NCBI GenBank assembly: GCA_019800895.1 | Contig: JAHVKF010000003.1 | Location: 806,001 to 870,000, forward strand | Direction: 5' to 3' | Origin: Halomonas denitrificans | GTDB lineage: Bacteria; Pseudomonadota; Gammaproteobacteria; Xanthomonadales; Wenzhouxiangellaceae | Length of the DNA: 64,000 nucleotides | Shown here: in pieces, positions 1 to 12,765 of the stretch | How positions within the stretch are numbered: the first letter of the stretch is position 1 | How the letters are laid out: every line of letters starts with the position of its first letter | Made by a program: the position numbers and the translations under genes | Notes under the pieces: generated by a model | Databases searched by the model: none | Told to the model about the DNA's origin: nothing | Seen by the model: only the letters and a program-made list of their open reading frames with translations

Positions 1-2
1 CG

Positions 3-653
3 GAGCAGCAGGGTCTGTCCGACGATCCCAAGGTTCGCGCCGAGCGCCGGATCGCCGATCTCCGGGTGCAGAACGTGCGCTTCCTCGACCGCTACCGCGA
101 AGATAACCCGGTCACCGAGGGCGACATCCAGCGGGCCTACCGCGAGCAGGTGGAGCGGTCGGGCCGGGCGCGCTACCGGATCGAGGCGGTCCCCTTCGAG
201 CAGCAGTCCGAGGCGCTGGCCGCGCTGGACGCGGTCGAACGGGGCGAGCGCGACTTCGCCGACGTGGTGGCGGTGGCCGAGGCCAGCGGGGCGACGGTCG
301 TGCGGCCGGACTGGATCGACTTGAGCCAGGTGCCGGCGAGCTTCGCCGAGAGCCTGGAAGAGGCCGAGGCCGGCGAGGTGCTGCCGGTGCCGCAGGCGAT
401 GGGCGATTCCTGGCTCGCCGTGCGCGTGCTGGCGATCGACGACCTCGAGCCCCCGCCGCTGGCCGATGTGCGCGAGGGCATCCGGCGCACGCTGACCGCG
501 CGCCAGGGCGAGGCGCTGGTCGAGGAACTGTTCCAGGGCGCAGAGATCGTGCCGATGCTGCCGATGACGGCTGCGGACCCGGAAGTCGATTCCGACCGCG
601 AGCCGGATGCGGACGGTCCTTCCGGCGATCCGTCCGGCGCGCGTTCGGAGTAG
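3..653 (+). CDS. Parvulin-type peptidyl-prolyl cis-trans isomerase, C-terminal part (5' end outside window)
   Basis: The reading frame is open from base 3 to the TAG at 653, so the gene begins before the window and only its last 216 codons are seen. The visible part shows the tail of an N-terminal helical segment (VTEGDIQRAYREQVE), then a stretch resembling a parvulin/PpiC domain: an EALAALDAVERGERDFADVV helix, a Trp-Ile-Asp segment, and GEVLPVPQAMGDSWLAVRVL matching the family's 'GEVS.PV.T..GWHIIKV' block. It ends in an acidic, Ser/Gly/Asp-rich tail of about 25 residues. Such proteins fold or escort exported proteins in the periplasm. The signal or membrane anchor would lie upstream and cannot be checked. 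The domain match is by eye and fairly weak. Confidence 0.65.
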   Translation, partial: EQQGLSDDPKVRAERRIADLRVQNVRFLDRYREDNPVTEGDIQRAYREQVERSGRARYRIEAVPFEQQSEALAALDAVERGERDFADVVAVAEASGATVVRPDWIDLSQVPASFAESLEEAEAGEVLPVPQAMGDSWLAVRVLAIDDLEPPPLADVREGIRRTLTARQGEALVEELFQGAEIVPMLPMTAADPEVDSDREPDADGPSGDPSGARSE

Positions 654-732
654 CTCGCGGAACGAGCCGCGGAATCGGGCGGCGGAATCGGACCGCAGAA
701 TCGGACGGCGGCGCCGGCGCCGCCGATCGCGC

Positions 733-1122
733 TCAGGGCAGCTCGACCTTCGTCGGCGGGGTCCAGTCCTCGGCGCGGTGTTCGACGACGACGTCCGTGT
801 ACACCCCGCCGCGCACGTTGAATTCCGCGGTCAGGCGCATGAAACGCGGGTTCGTCGCGGCCACCAGGTCGGCCAGGATGCGGTTGGTCACCGCCTCGTG
901 GAACGCGCCCTCGTCGCGGAACGACCATGCATACAGCTTCAGCGACTTCAACTCCACGCACAGCTTGTCCGGGACGTACTCCAGGCGCAGCTCGGCGAAG
1001 TCCGGCTGGCCCGTCTTCGGGCACAGGCAGGTGAATTCGGGCACCCGGATGCGGATCGTGTAATCGATCTCCGGGCGCGGGTTCGGGAAGGTCTCCAGGT
1101 CTTTGCTGGGGGAAGTCGACAT
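733..1122 (-). CDS. queF: NADPH-dependent 7-cyano-7-deazaguanine reductase (QueF, short type)
   Basis: QueF reduces the nitrile preQ0 to the aminomethyl preQ1, the last free-base step of queuosine synthesis before insertion into tRNA. The 129-residue protein is the single-domain short type, about half the length of E. coli QueF. The catalytic segment [13 protein letters not shown] is intact (nucleophilic Cys about residue 34, Asp about 41), and [10 protein letters not shown] carries the QueF signature glutamate. I chose ATG at 1122 ([12 protein letters not shown]) because the family alignment begins shortly after it; the frame is open further upstream. It faces smc across a 255-bp divergent gap that contains a TATTGT-like -10 on its own strand. 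Its pathway partner queC is at 8.75 kb in a different unit. Confidence 0.95.
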   Translation of the reverse strand: MSTSPSKDLETFPNPRPEIDYTIRIRVPEFTCLCPKTGQPDFAELRLEYVPDKLCVELKSLKLYAWSFRDEGAFHEAVTNRILADLVAATNPRFMRLTAEFNVRGGVYTDVVVEHRAEDWTPPTKVELP

Positions 1123-1377
1123 TCGGGGTCCTGTGGGTCTGACGTGAGCGGGATTTCCGAGGCACAATAGCCGCGTCGCAATAGAATAATTCACCCGGGG
1201 CCAACGGACGTCGACACCGCGCCGATACGTCGTCGAACCGATGGTCGAGGCGATGGTCGGGCCGACGCCGGAGTCCGGACCCCGAACCCGATCCTCCGGC
1301 CCCGACCCCTGGTCCCGATCCTCGATGAGTATCGATCTCGATCCCCGAACCCACCGTACAGAGAACCGTCACCCTCC

Positions 1378-4300
1378 ATGCGCCTGACCGCCATCAAGCT
1401 GGCCGGATTCAAGTCCTTCGTCGATCCGACCACGATCAAGTTCCCGTCCAACCTGATGGGCATCGTCGGCCCCAACGGCTGCGGCAAGTCGAACATCATC
1501 GATGCCGTGCGCTGGGTGATGGGCGAAAGCTCGGCGCGCCAGCTCCGCGGCGAATCGATGAGCGACGTCATCTTCTCCGGCTCCAGCGCCCGCAAGCCGG
1601 TGACCACGGCCACCGTCGAGCTGGTGTTCGACAACGCCGACGGCCGCGCCGGCGGCGAATACGCCAAGTACAGCGAAATCTCCGTGCGCCGCCAGGTGAG
1701 CCGCGACGGCCAGTCGCTGTATTTCCTCAACGGCAGCCGCTGCCGCCGCAAGGACATCACCGACCTGTTCCTCGGCACGGGCCTCGGGCCGCGCAGCTAC
1801 GCGATCATCGAGCAGGGCATGATCTCGCAGATCGTCGAGGCCCGCCCCGAGGAGCTCCGCGGCTTCCTGGAGGAGGCCGCGGGCATTTCGCTCTACAAGG
1901 AGCGCCGGCGCGAGACCGAGAACCGGATCAAGCACACGCGCGAGAACCTCGAGCGGCTCGACGACCTGCGCGAGGAGGTCGGCAAGCAGATCGCTAAGCT
2001 CCAGCGCCAGGCCAAGGCTGCCGAGCGCTATCGCAAGCTCAAGCAGCGCTACCGCGAGGACGAGGCCCGGCTGACCGCGTTGCGCTGGCGCAAGGCGCGA
2101 GGCGACGTCGAGGGTCAGTCGAAGGCGCTAAAGCAGACCGAGACCCGCCTTGAACAGACCGTGGCCGCGCAGCGCGAGGCGGAAAAGGCGCTGGAGCAGC
2201 TGCGCGAGAAGCAGCACAACGCGTCGGAACAGGCGTCGAAGGTCCAGGCCGAGCTGTACGAAGTCGGCGGCGAGATCGCGAGGCTGGAGCAGGCGATCGA
2301 GCACGCCCGCGAGCTCCGGCAGCGGCGCAAGGCCGAGTACGAGGAGACCGAGTCGCAGCTCAACGAGCTCAAGCAGCACCTGGTGCTGGACAAGACCCAG
2401 GTCGAGCAGGTGACCCAGCGGATGGCCGAACTCGAGCCGGCGCTGAACGCGGCCCGCGACGAGGAGGAACGGGCCCGCGCCGCCTTCGAGGCCGCGGAAT
2501 CCGAACTGACTGCCCGCCAGGAGGCCTACGCGGCCTGCCAGGAGGGCGGCGCGAAGAACCGCCAGCAGGTCGAATTGCTGAAGCTGCGCATCGAGCACCT
2601 CGACGAGCGGATGAACCAGGCGGCCGACCGACTCGGCCGGATGCGCTCCGACGACGAGGGCCGGCTCGACGCGCTCGATACGGAGGCGCGGGCGACCGCC
2701 GAGGAGCTGACCGGCATCGAGCGCGACCTGGCCGATGCCGAAGGCGCACTCGGCGAGGCGCGCGAAGGGCGCGACAAGCAGCGCCAGGCCGTCGAGGAAC
2801 TGCGGCGTGCGCTGGAGGCCGACCGGGGTCGCCGCCACGAGCAGCGCGGCCGGCTCCAGTCGCTGAAGACCTTGAACGAAGCCGATGCCACGGACGAGGA
2901 TCGCGACCGCTGGCTGGCCGAGCGCGGCCTGGACGGCCGGCCCCAGCTGCTCGAGGCCCTGAAGGTCGAGCCGCGCTGGCAGCAGGCGGCCGAGACGGTC
3001 CTCGAACACTGGCTGTCCTCGCGGCTGGTCGACGGCGACCTGCCCGACGACGTACCGGTCGGTCCGCTGGGCCTGGTCCGACCGGGCGACCGGGAGCGCA
3101 GCGCCGGCACCCTGGCCGAAGCCGTCGAGGGTGCAGGCGCCCTGACGGGGCTCCTGGCCACCGTACGGCTGGCGGACGACGGCGCGGAGGCCCGGTCGAC
3201 GCTGGCTTCCCTGGCGCCGCACGAGTCGGTGATCACGCCCGACGGCACCTGGCGCGGCCCCGGCTGGGTCTGGCGCGCGGGCCAGGGCGAGGCCGGCGAC
3301 GGCCGGCTGGCGCGGCAGCAGGAAATCCGTGCGCTCGAGGCGTCCCTGGCCGAGCTGGACGAGGCGATCGCCACGCGCACGACCGAGCTCGACCAGGCCC
3401 GGGAGGCGGACAAGGCGGCGGCCGAGGCGGTCGAGCAGGCGCGCAGCCGGGTCGAAACGCTGCGTGGACGCAAGGCCGAACTCGCCGGCGTGAAAGCGGG
3501 CCAGGACAATCGTCGCGAGGCCCTGAAGAAGCAGCGCGAGCAGGTCGCCCAGGAGCGCGACGCGCTGGAAAAGCGGCAGGAAAGCGATCGCGAAGCGGTC
3601 GGCGAGGTGCGTCGCGAACTGCAGCAGGCGCTGGAAGAGCTGGAGACCCAGGACCGCGAGCAGCAAGCGCTGGACAAGGCGCGCGGAGAGCAGCACCAGG
3701 TCCGGGAGCAGGCGCGCCAGGCCTACCGCGATGCGCGCAGCAAGCGCGAGGAGCACGCGCTGAAGCTGGAGTCCAGCCGGGCCAGCCTCGATTCGCTGAA
3801 GCAGGCGATCCAGCGCATGGACACGCAGATCGGCCAACTGCAGGGTCGCTACGTGGAACTGTCCGAGGCGCTGGCCAGGGGCGATGCGCCGGAGCGCGAG
3901 CAGGCCGCGAAGCGCGACGAGCTGCTCGAGCGTCGGCTGGAAGTCGACGAGCGCCTGAAAGCGGCGCGGGCGGCCCTGGAAGAACTGGAGCAGGAATGGC
4001 GCGGCCACGACCAGGCTCGCCAGAAGGCTTCGGCCGAGGCCGACGAGATCCGCCAGCAGCAGTCCAACCACCAGCTGCGGCTGCGCGAACGCGAAATCGA
4101 GGTCGAGCGTCACGCGGCCCGGATCGAGGAGCTCGGCGGCGACCTCGAAACGCTGGTCGAGGGGCTGCCGGAAGATGCCGAGGCGCAGGCGTGGGTCGAC
4201 GAACTGGCACAGCTCGAGGAGCGCATCCGCCGCATGGAACCGGTCAATCTGGCGGCGATCGAAGAGTACGAGGAAGAATCCAAGCGCAAGGAGTACCTCG

Positions 4301-4848
4301 ACCAGCAGAACACGGACCTGACCGAGGCGCTGGAGACGCTGGAAGCGGCCATCTCGCGCATCGACCGGACCACGCGAACCAAGTTCAAGGACACCTTCGA
4401 GCGGGTCAACAAGAACCTGGAAACCCTGTTTCCCCGCCTGTTCGGCGGCGGCCACGGCCACCTGGAGATGGTCGGCGACGACTGGCTGACCGCCGGCGCG
4501 GCGATCCTGGCCCGCCCGCCGGGCAAGCGCATCAGCCGGATCCACCTGCTGTCCGGGGGTGAGAAGGCGCTGACCGCGGTTGCCTTCGTGTTCTCGATCT
4601 TCAACCTGAACCCGGCGCCGTTCTGCCTGCTCGACGAAGTCGACGCGCCACTCGACGATGCGAACGTCGGACGCTTCTCGGAACTGGTCCGGGAAATGTC
4701 CGACAAGGTGCAGTTCCTGTTCGTCACCCACAACAAGGTGACGATGGAAGTCGCACACCAGATGCTGGGGGTGACGATGCGCGAACCGGGCATATCCCGG
4801 CTCGTGTCGGTGGACCTGGAGAAGGCGGTGGCGATGGCCGCTTCCTGA
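1378..4848 (+). CDS. smc: Chromosome segregation ATPase SMC
   Basis: SMC is the V-shaped ATPase of bacterial condensin that loads on DNA with ScpA/ScpB and compacts and segregates the chromosome. The 1,156-residue length is normal. Seen in order: Walker A GPNGCGKSN near residue 32, a long coiled coil rich in Glu/Arg/Gln (about 170-500), a hinge-like globular segment (about 515-650), a second coiled coil (about 680-1010), then the ABC signature LSGGEKALTA near 1058 and Walker B FCLLDEVDAPLDD near 1083. ATG at 1378 gives the typical MRLTAIKLAGFKSF start. zipA begins 19 bp later. The presence of SMC rather than MukBEF fits non-enterobacterial gammaproteobacteria. Confidence 0.98.
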   Translation: MRLTAIKLAGFKSFVDPTTIKFPSNLMGIVGPNGCGKSNIIDAVRWVMGESSARQLRGESMSDVIFSGSSARKPVTTATVELVFDNADGRAGGEYAKYSEISVRRQVSRDGQSLYFLNGSRCRRKDITDLFLGTGLGPRSYAIIEQGMISQIVEARPEELRGFLEEAAGISLYKERRRETENRIKHTRENLERLDDLREEVGKQIAKLQRQAKAAERYRKLKQRYREDEARLTALRWRKARGDVEGQSKALKQTETRLEQTVAAQREAEKALEQLREKQHNASEQASKVQAELYEVGGEIARLEQAIEHARELRQRRKAEYEETESQLNELKQHLVLDKTQVEQVTQRMAELEPALNAARDEEERARAAFEAAESELTARQEAYAACQEGGAKNRQQVELLKLRIEHLDERMNQAADRLGRMRSDDEGRLDALDTEARATAEELTGIERDLADAEGALGEAREGRDKQRQAVEELRRALEADRGRRHEQRGRLQSLKTLNEADATDEDRDRWLAERGLDGRPQLLEALKVEPRWQQAAETVLEHWLSSRLVDGDLPDDVPVGPLGLVRPGDRERSAGTLAEAVEGAGALTGLLATVRLADDGAEARSTLASLAPHESVITPDGTWRGPGWVWRAGQGEAGDGRLARQQEIRALEASLAELDEAIATRTTELDQAREADKAAAEAVEQARSRVETLRGRKAELAGVKAGQDNRREALKKQREQVAQERDALEKRQESDREAVGEVRRELQQALEELETQDREQQALDKARGEQHQVREQARQAYRDARSKREEHALKLESSRASLDSLKQAIQRMDTQIGQLQGRYVELSEALARGDAPEREQAAKRDELLERRLEVDERLKAARAALEELEQEWRGHDQARQKASAEADEIRQQQSNHQLRLREREIEVERHAARIEELGGDLETLVEGLPEDAEAQAWVDELAQLEERIRRMEPVNLAAIEEYEEESKRKEYLDQQNTDLTEALETLEAAISRIDRTTRTKFKDTFERVNKNLETLFPRLFGGGHGHLEMVGDDWLTAGAAILARPPGKRISRIHLLSGGEKALTAVAFVFSIFNLNPAPFCLLDEVDAPLDDANVGRFSELVREMSDKVQFLFVTHNKVTMEVAHQMLGVTMREPGISRLVSVDLEKAVAMAAS

Positions 4849-4867
4849 TCCGAGACGGGAGACCGCG

Positions 4868-8124
<3,257 letters not shown>

Positions 8125-8146
8125 CCGGGATCATGTTTCTTGCCTG

Positions 8147-8169
8147 CGGGCCGCGCTAAGCTCGGCCCG
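8147..8169 (+). terminator. Hairpin after ligA
   Basis: Perfect 7-bp arms CGGGCCG / CGGCCCG (8147-8153 and 8163-8169) with a 9-base loop lie 22 bp after the ligA stop. There is no T-run, so it is a possible transcript end or a 3' stabilising hairpin rather than a firm terminator. Confidence 0.4.
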
Positions 8170-8293
8170 TGACCTGGAGGCCCGATGACGTCCGCGAGTA
8201 CCGTCCGGACGGGGCGCAAGCCCCGACGGCCGGACCCGCAGTGCCGTGGCCTCGGGTCGATCGCCAAGGAAGGCGCCAAGGAAGGAGCCCGCC

Positions 8294-8728
8294 ATGAACG
8301 ACATCAAGGAAATCCTGGTCCCGGTCGACGGGTCCGACAATTCGCTGCGTGCGGTCCGCTTCGGGCTGCAGCTGGCCCGCGGGTTCTCTGCCCGCGTTCG
8401 CCTGTTCTACGTCTTTCCGCTGTCGTCGGTCGAAGTGATCGGCATGGCCGGGATGAGCCGCGACGACATCGACCAGGCGGCGCAGTCGGCCGCGCAGCGC
8501 GTCTTCGACAAGGTCCACGAGGCGATCGGCCAGCCCGATGTCGAGGTGGCCGACGAGACCTCGGTCGGCGATCCGGCCGAGGAGATCATCCGCTGCACCG
8601 AGGACGACGAGGGCGTTCACGTGGTGCTGGGGCGACGAGGCCTGTCGCGCATCCAGTCCCTGCTGCTCGGAAGCGTGAGCGAGAAGGTCGTTCGGCACGC
8701 CCACGGCCCGGTCACGGTCGTGGTCTGA
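8294..8728 (+). CDS. Universal stress protein (UspA fold)
   Basis: A single-domain Usp of 144 residues. It has the N-terminal strand EILVPVDGSDNSLRAV and the ATP-binding signature near the C-terminus, G-R-R-G-(x9)-GSVSEKVVRHAHGPVTVV (about residues 115-143), so it probably binds ATP. These cytoplasmic proteins protect cells during starvation, redox or osmotic stress; the specific role cannot be told from sequence. ATG 8294 is chosen because AAGGAG lies a few bases upstream and the Usp fold starts here. It stands alone, 170 bp after ligA, and converges on queC with 21 bp between stops. Confidence 0.93.
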   Translation: MNDIKEILVPVDGSDNSLRAVRFGLQLARGFSARVRLFYVFPLSSVEVIGMAGMSRDDIDQAAQSAAQRVFDKVHEAIGQPDVEVADETSVGDPAEEIIRCTEDDEGVHVVLGRRGLSRIQSLLLGSVSEKVVRHAHGPVTVVV

Positions 8729-8749
8729 GCGGCCGGCGCCCTCGGTCGG

Positions 8750-9478
8750 TCAATCGATGCAGCGGTCGACGTAGCGGGTCGGGTCGGGGACCCCGGCGGC
8801 TTCGAATCCGTCGCGGCGGATGCGGCAGGAGTCGCAGTGTCCGCAGGCGCGGCCGGTCGCGTCGGCCTGGTAGCACGAGACCGTTCCGGAATAATCCACC
8901 CCCAGCGCGTCACCGCTCCGGATGATCTCGGCCTTGCTCAGGTGGATCAGTGGCGTGCGTACGGCCAGCTCGTGGCCTTCCACGCCGCGCTTCGTGGCCA
9001 GCCGCGCCAGGTCCTCGAAGGCGGCGATGAACTGCGGCCGGCAATCCGGGTAGCCGGAGTAGTCGACCGCATTGACGCCGATGAACAGGGCGTCGGCGGC
9101 CAGCGTTTCGGCCAGCCCGGTGGCGATGGCCAGCAGGACCGTGTTGCGCGCCGGGACATAGGTGACCGGGATGCCGTCGGAGGTCGGGTCGGACGTCGAT
9201 TCCGAATCGGAAGACGAGACGGGCACCGGAATGTCGTCGGTCAGGGCAGACCCGCCGATCCGCCGCAGATCCACCTGCACGGTCCGATGGCCGGCTGCCC
9301 CGAGGGCAGCCGAAAGGGATGCGGCGGCCTCGAGTTCGGCCCGGTGGCGCTGGCCGTAGTCCAGCGCCAACGTGTGGCATTCGAAGCCTTCGTCGACGGC
9401 CATCGCCAGGGTGGTGGCCGAGTCGAGGCCGCCGGACAGCAGCACGACCGCGCGGGGACGTCGCTCGGCGCCGGTCAT
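8750..9478 (-). CDS. queC: 7-cyano-7-deazaguanine synthase QueC
   Basis: QueC converts 7-carboxy-7-deazaguanine and ammonia to preQ0 using ATP, upstream of QueF in queuosine synthesis. The 242-residue protein carries the N-type ATP pyrophosphatase loop [15 protein letters not shown] (about residues 10-25), [14 protein letters not shown], and the C-terminal zinc site with cysteines in [17 protein letters not shown] (about 207-223). It lies 76 bp downstream of bamD on the same strand and is probably cotranscribed with it. A short Ser/Asp/Thr-rich insertion (about residues 85-98, [14 protein letters not shown]) is unusual for the family. No preQ1 riboswitch-like structure is evident upstream. 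Confidence 0.96.
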   Translation of the reverse strand: MTGAERRPRAVVLLSGGLDSATTLAMAVDEGFECHTLALDYGQRHRAELEAAASLSAALGAAGHRTVQVDLRRIGGSALTDDIPVPVSSSDSESTSDPTSDGIPVTYVPARNTVLLAIATGLAETLAADALFIGVNAVDYSGYPDCRPQFIAAFEDLARLATKRGVEGHELAVRTPLIHLSKAEIIRSGDALGVDYSGTVSCYQADATGRACGHCDSCRIRRDGFEAAGVPDPTRYVDRCID

Positions 9479-9554
9479 GCCGGAGGCGGCGGTACGGGGC
9501 AGGGTGGGGCCGGCGTGGAAACAGGCCCCCGCGCCGGGCCTCGTCGTCCGGTGA

Positions 9555-10367
9555 TCAGTCGAAGGGCCACAGGCGGTCGAGCAGGCTCTTGCGTTCTTCT
9601 TCCTGGATCCGGTCCGGGTAGTTCAGCTCGAGCACGCGCCGGGTATCGGCGGCCAGCTCGGTCATTTCCATGCGATCGTAGGCCCGCGCCATGATCTGCA
9701 GCGCATCGACCGTGGCCGGCGCGCCCGGGTAGTTCTCGATCACGTAGCGACAGCGATTCAGCGCGGCCACGTGGGCGCCGCGGCGCTGGTAGTAGCGTGC
9801 GACGGTGACCTCGTACTCGGCCATGATGTTGCGCAGGAACACCATCCGCTGGCGCGCATCGGCAACGTAGCGGCTGTCCGGAAAGCGGCGGATGAGCTCC
9901 TGGAAGTCGCGGAAGGACTGCTGGGCGGCCTGCTGGTCGCGGTCGGCGGCGGTGCCCGGGAACATCTCGCGCAGGAAGCCCATGGTCTGGTCGTAGTTGA
10001 CCAGGCCCTTCAGGTACCAGGCGTAGTCGACGTTCGGATGGGTCGGGTAGGTCCGCAGGAATCGATCGAGGCTGGAGATCGCGGCCTCGGGCTTGCGCGC
10101 CTTGTACTGGGCGTAGGCCATGTCGAGCAGCGCCTGTTCCGCGTGGCGCCCGAACGGGTAGCGGATGGTCAGGCCGCGATAGAGGCCGATCGCTTCTTCG
10201 TACATCCGGGCGTTGAGCGCATCCTTGGCTTCGCTGTAGAGCTCTTCGGCGCTGCGGTCATCCTCGCGGATCGCTTCGTCGCCGCCGCAGCCGACCAGCA
10301 GTACGAGCGGCAACAGCAGGGCGAGGATTGCGGCGATACTGGAACGGCTGGGGGAGGTCTGACGCAT
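9555..10367 (-). CDS. bamD: Outer membrane assembly lipoprotein BamD
   Basis: BamD is the essential lipoprotein of the BAM complex that folds beta-barrel proteins into the outer membrane. The protein has a lipoprotein signal ending [11 protein letters not shown] (lipid-bearing Cys about residue 28), followed by TPR-type repeats: [58 protein letters not shown] and [18 protein letters not shown] at 10367 ([10 protein letters not shown]) gives a normal signal peptide; the frame is open far upstream but that part is antisense to rluD. 270 residues is usual. It is divergent from rluD (96-bp gap), a conserved gammaproteobacterial arrangement, and is followed by queC. Confidence 0.96.
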   Translation of the reverse strand: MRQTSPSRSSIAAILALLLPLVLLVGCGGDEAIREDDRSAEELYSEAKDALNARMYEEAIGLYRGLTIRYPFGRHAEQALLDMAYAQYKARKPEAAISSLDRFLRTYPTHPNVDYAWYLKGLVNYDQTMGFLREMFPGTAADRDQQAAQQSFRDFQELIRRFPDSRYVADARQRMVFLRNIMAEYEVTVARYYQRRGAHVAALNRCRYVIENYPGAPATVDALQIMARAYDRMEMTELAADTRRVLELNYPDRIQEEERKSLLDRLWPFD

Positions 10368-10463
10368 GGGCACGAGCGAATCCGAAAACGGGCAAGCCTG
10401 ACATGATAAACGCAACCGCCACCGACCGTCACCGCATCGACCCCCGGGGGTCGAAGGCCGCCG

Positions 10464-11420
10464 ATGGCGAGCGATGAAGCGCGGGAACGGCGCGAAGCCA
10501 CCGTACCGGACGAGGCTGCCGGCGAGCGCGTCGACCAGGCCGCCGCCGGTCTTTGGCCGGACTTTTCGCGCAGCCGCCTGACCGCCTGGCTTCGCGACGG
10601 CGCGCTGACCGTCGACGGCGCGGCGGTCAAGCCCAATCGAAAGGTCGCCGGCGGCGAGCGCCTGGTGCTCGACGCCGTGATCGAGGCCCATCCGAGCAAC
10701 CCGCGACCCCAGCCGATCGATCTCGACGTGCTGTACGAAGACGAGCACCTGCTGGTCGTCGACAAGGCGCCGGGGCGGGTCGTCCATCCGGGGTCCGGCA
10801 ATCCGGACGGCACGCTGGTCAATGCCCTGCTGCACCGGGAGCCGGGCCTCGAGCGCCTGCCGCGGGCTGGGCTGGTGCACCGCCTGGACAAGGACACGTC
10901 GGGCTGCCTGGTCATCGCCCGCACACCGGCGGCGCATGCCGCGCTGGTCGAGCAACTCCGGCAACGCGAGATCCACCGCCACTACCAGGCGCTGGTCTGG
11001 GGCGAGGTGATCGCCGGCGGCACGGTGGACGCACCGCTCGGGCGCCACCCGGTCGATCGTCGCCGGCAGGTCGTGCGCCGGGACGGCCGGCGAGCCGTCA
11101 CGCACTACCGCGTCGCTCGCCGACTGGCCGGGGGAACCCTCCTGGACGTCAAGCTCGAGACGGGTCGGACCCACCAGATCCGGGTGCACATGCTGCACCT
11201 CGGGTTCCCGCTGGTCGGCGACCCGACCTACGGCCGTCGCGGCGCGCCGGCGGGCCTGACGGCGTACCAGCGCGAGGCCTGGCAGGGATTTCCGCGCCAG
11301 GCCCTGCACGCTGTCCGTCTCCAATTCGACCACCCCTTCGTCGACGGCGACGTGGACGTACGGTCGCCGCTTCCGTCCGACCTGGCGGCGCTGATCGAGG
11401 TCCTCTCGGTCGATGAGTGA
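10464..11420 (+). CDS. rluD: 23S rRNA pseudouridine(1911/1915/1917) synthase RluD
   Basis: RluD makes three pseudouridines in helix 69 of 23S rRNA, needed for normal ribosome assembly. The 318-residue protein has an N-terminal S4-like RNA-binding segment (RVDQAAAGLWPDFSRSRLTAWL) and the RluA-family catalytic motif LVHRLDKDTSGCLVIA with the catalytic Asp (about residue 142), then GRTHQIRVHMLHLGFPLVGD near 235. The position opposite bamD and directly before pgeF is the standard context and favours RluD over the paralogues RluA and RluC. ATG 10464 is preceded by AAGG. Its stop overlaps pgeF by 8 bp. Confidence 0.96.
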   Translation: MASDEARERREATVPDEAAGERVDQAAAGLWPDFSRSRLTAWLRDGALTVDGAAVKPNRKVAGGERLVLDAVIEAHPSNPRPQPIDLDVLYEDEHLLVVDKAPGRVVHPGSGNPDGTLVNALLHREPGLERLPRAGLVHRLDKDTSGCLVIARTPAAHAALVEQLRQREIHRHYQALVWGEVIAGGTVDAPLGRHPVDRRRQVVRRDGRRAVTHYRVARRLAGGTLLDVKLETGRTHQIRVHMLHLGFPLVGDPTYGRRGAPAGLTAYQREAWQGFPRQALHAVRLQFDHPFVDGDVDVRSPLPSDLAALIEVLSVDE

Positions 11421-12147
11421 GCTCGAACGCATCGACGCGCCGCTGGCCGCGCCGGTCCGCGGCTTCGCGACGACCCGGAACGGGGGCGTCTCCGCACCGC
11501 CGTACGACACGTTCAATCTCGGCGACTCGACCGGCGACGCCCGCGAGGCGGTGGCAGCCAACCGCGCTCGGCTGCGGGCCGCGCTTCCCGGGCCGCCGCA
11601 CTGGCTGCGTCAGGTCCACGGATCGCGCGTGATCCACCTCGACGACTGGGTGTCGGACATCGAGGCCGACGCCGCCTGGACCGACCGCCCGGGCCAGGTG
11701 GTCGGGATCCTGACCGCCGACTGCCTGCCCGTGCTGCTGGCGGACGCGGCGGGCCGCTGCGTCGCCGCCGCCCACGCCGGCTGGCGCGGCCTGGCCGGCG
11801 GGCTGCTGGAAGCCGTGGTCGAGGCGCTCCCGGTGTCCCCGGAGCGGCTTGTCGCCTGGATCGGACCGAGGATCGGGCCGCGCGCCTACGAAGTCGACGC
11901 GCCCCTGCGCGAAGCCTTCGCCGACCACCCCGAGGCGTTCGAGGCAACGCGACCCGGCCACTGGAAGGCCGACCTGCCGGCCATTGCCGTGGCCAGGCTG
12001 CGGGCCGCCGGGGTCGGGACCGTGGTCGACTGCGGCCGCTGTACCCACGACGAGCCGGAGACCTTCTTCAGCCATCGTCGCGCGTCGCCGTCGGGGCGAC
12101 AGGCCGCGGTGGCGTGGATCGAGCCGTCGGATCGTCGATCGTCGTGA
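11413..12147 (+). CDS. pgeF: Peptidoglycan editing factor PgeF (YfiH/laccase-domain family)
   Basis: PgeF-type proteins (older name polyphenol oxidase/YfiH) prevent misincorporation of non-standard amino acids into peptidoglycan precursors; some relatives act on purine nucleosides. The 244-residue sequence shows the family features TRNGGVSAPPYDTFNLG, the metal-site segment HWLRQVHGSRV, LTADCLPVLLAD, AAAHAGWRGLAGG, IGPRIGPRAYEVD and the closing CTHDEPETFFSHRR. The Cys/His residues expected at the active site are present. It overlaps rluD by 8 bp, so the two are translated as a pair. The repeat-rich gap downstream probably holds its transcript end. Confidence 0.93.
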   Translation: MSELERIDAPLAAPVRGFATTRNGGVSAPPYDTFNLGDSTGDAREAVAANRARLRAALPGPPHWLRQVHGSRVIHLDDWVSDIEADAAWTDRPGQVVGILTADCLPVLLADAAGRCVAAAHAGWRGLAGGLLEAVVEALPVSPERLVAWIGPRIGPRAYEVDAPLREAFADHPEAFEATRPGHWKADLPAIAVARLRAAGVGTVVDCGRCTHDEPETFFSHRRASPSGRQAAVAWIEPSDRRSS

Positions 12148-12158
12148 TTCGCGGGAGT

Positions 12159-12245
12159 GCTTTTGCCTTCTTTTGTCGCGCCTGACAAAAGAAGGTCGCC
12201 CGCAAGCGCGAAGCGCGGGGCGAAAGGCCTTTCGGGGTTGGTTTC
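12159..12245 (+). repeat. 87-bp dispersed repeat, copy 1
   Basis: Starts GCTTTTGCCTTC, contains the 12-bp arm hairpin at 12166-12195, and continues through a GCGAAGCGCGGGGCGAAAG segment to GGTTGGTTTC. 84 of 87 bases match copy 2. It lies 11 bp after the pgeF stop, so the hairpin may also end that transcript. Confidence 0.88.
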
Positions 12246-12318
12246 CGTTTCCAGGCGAAACCCGAAGAACAACTACGAAAAGCGTTTCGCCACGCGGGCT
12301 TCGTCCGCTTGCTGGCGA

Positions 12319-12348
12319 GGTACTTTTGACAATCGCCTCAAAAGTACC
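12319..12348. repeat. 30-bp perfect hairpin GGTACTTTTGA / TCAAAAGTACC
   Basis: Two perfect 11-bp arms with an 8-base loop, lying between the two 87-bp copies and followed by CAAAAGCGCTCTC, whose inverse begins copy 2. The arms differ from the 87-bp repeat hairpin, although both contain a CTTTTG core, so this is a second element type. Confidence 0.85.
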
Positions 12349-12678
12349 CAAAAGCGCTCTCACAAGCGGTGCGAAGAGCGCGGGGTTGCCCGTCAGGCCG
12401 CGGCGCGGCGCAGAAAATCGCTTACCGCGCTGAGACACGAGAAGCTTGGCGAGCGCCAGCTTTCTGCTACCCGAGTAGCCAGCGAAGAGGATTCGCTTCG
12501 GTGAGCACTGCCTTCGAGGTTGTTGCCGGGCCGAAGCGAGGTTCGCTCCGCATCCACCGTGGGTAATCCCCGAGGTTGCGACCAACAGCCTCTCCTCTTC
12601 CGAGGCCGCCCAGCGAGTATTGTCGCCACGGCGGCTCCAAAGAAACTTGCCCCTCGATACGACCCGCTTGTAGAGAGC

Positions 12679-12765
12679 GCTTTTGCCTTCTTTTGTCGCG
12701 CCTGACAAAAGAAGGTCGCCCGCAAGCGCGCAGCGCGGGGCGAAATGCCTCTCGGGGTTGGTTTC
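12679..12765 (+). repeat. 87-bp dispersed repeat, copy 2
   Basis: Same orientation as copy 1, 520 bp downstream, with three substitutions and the hairpin at 12686-12715 unchanged. Conservation of the hairpin with changes only outside it suggests the hairpin is the maintained part. Confidence 0.88.

Noticed and set aside
9400-9560. preQ1 riboswitch upstream of queC
   Set aside because: No pseudoknot-like C-rich loop and A-rich tail found before queC or queF.
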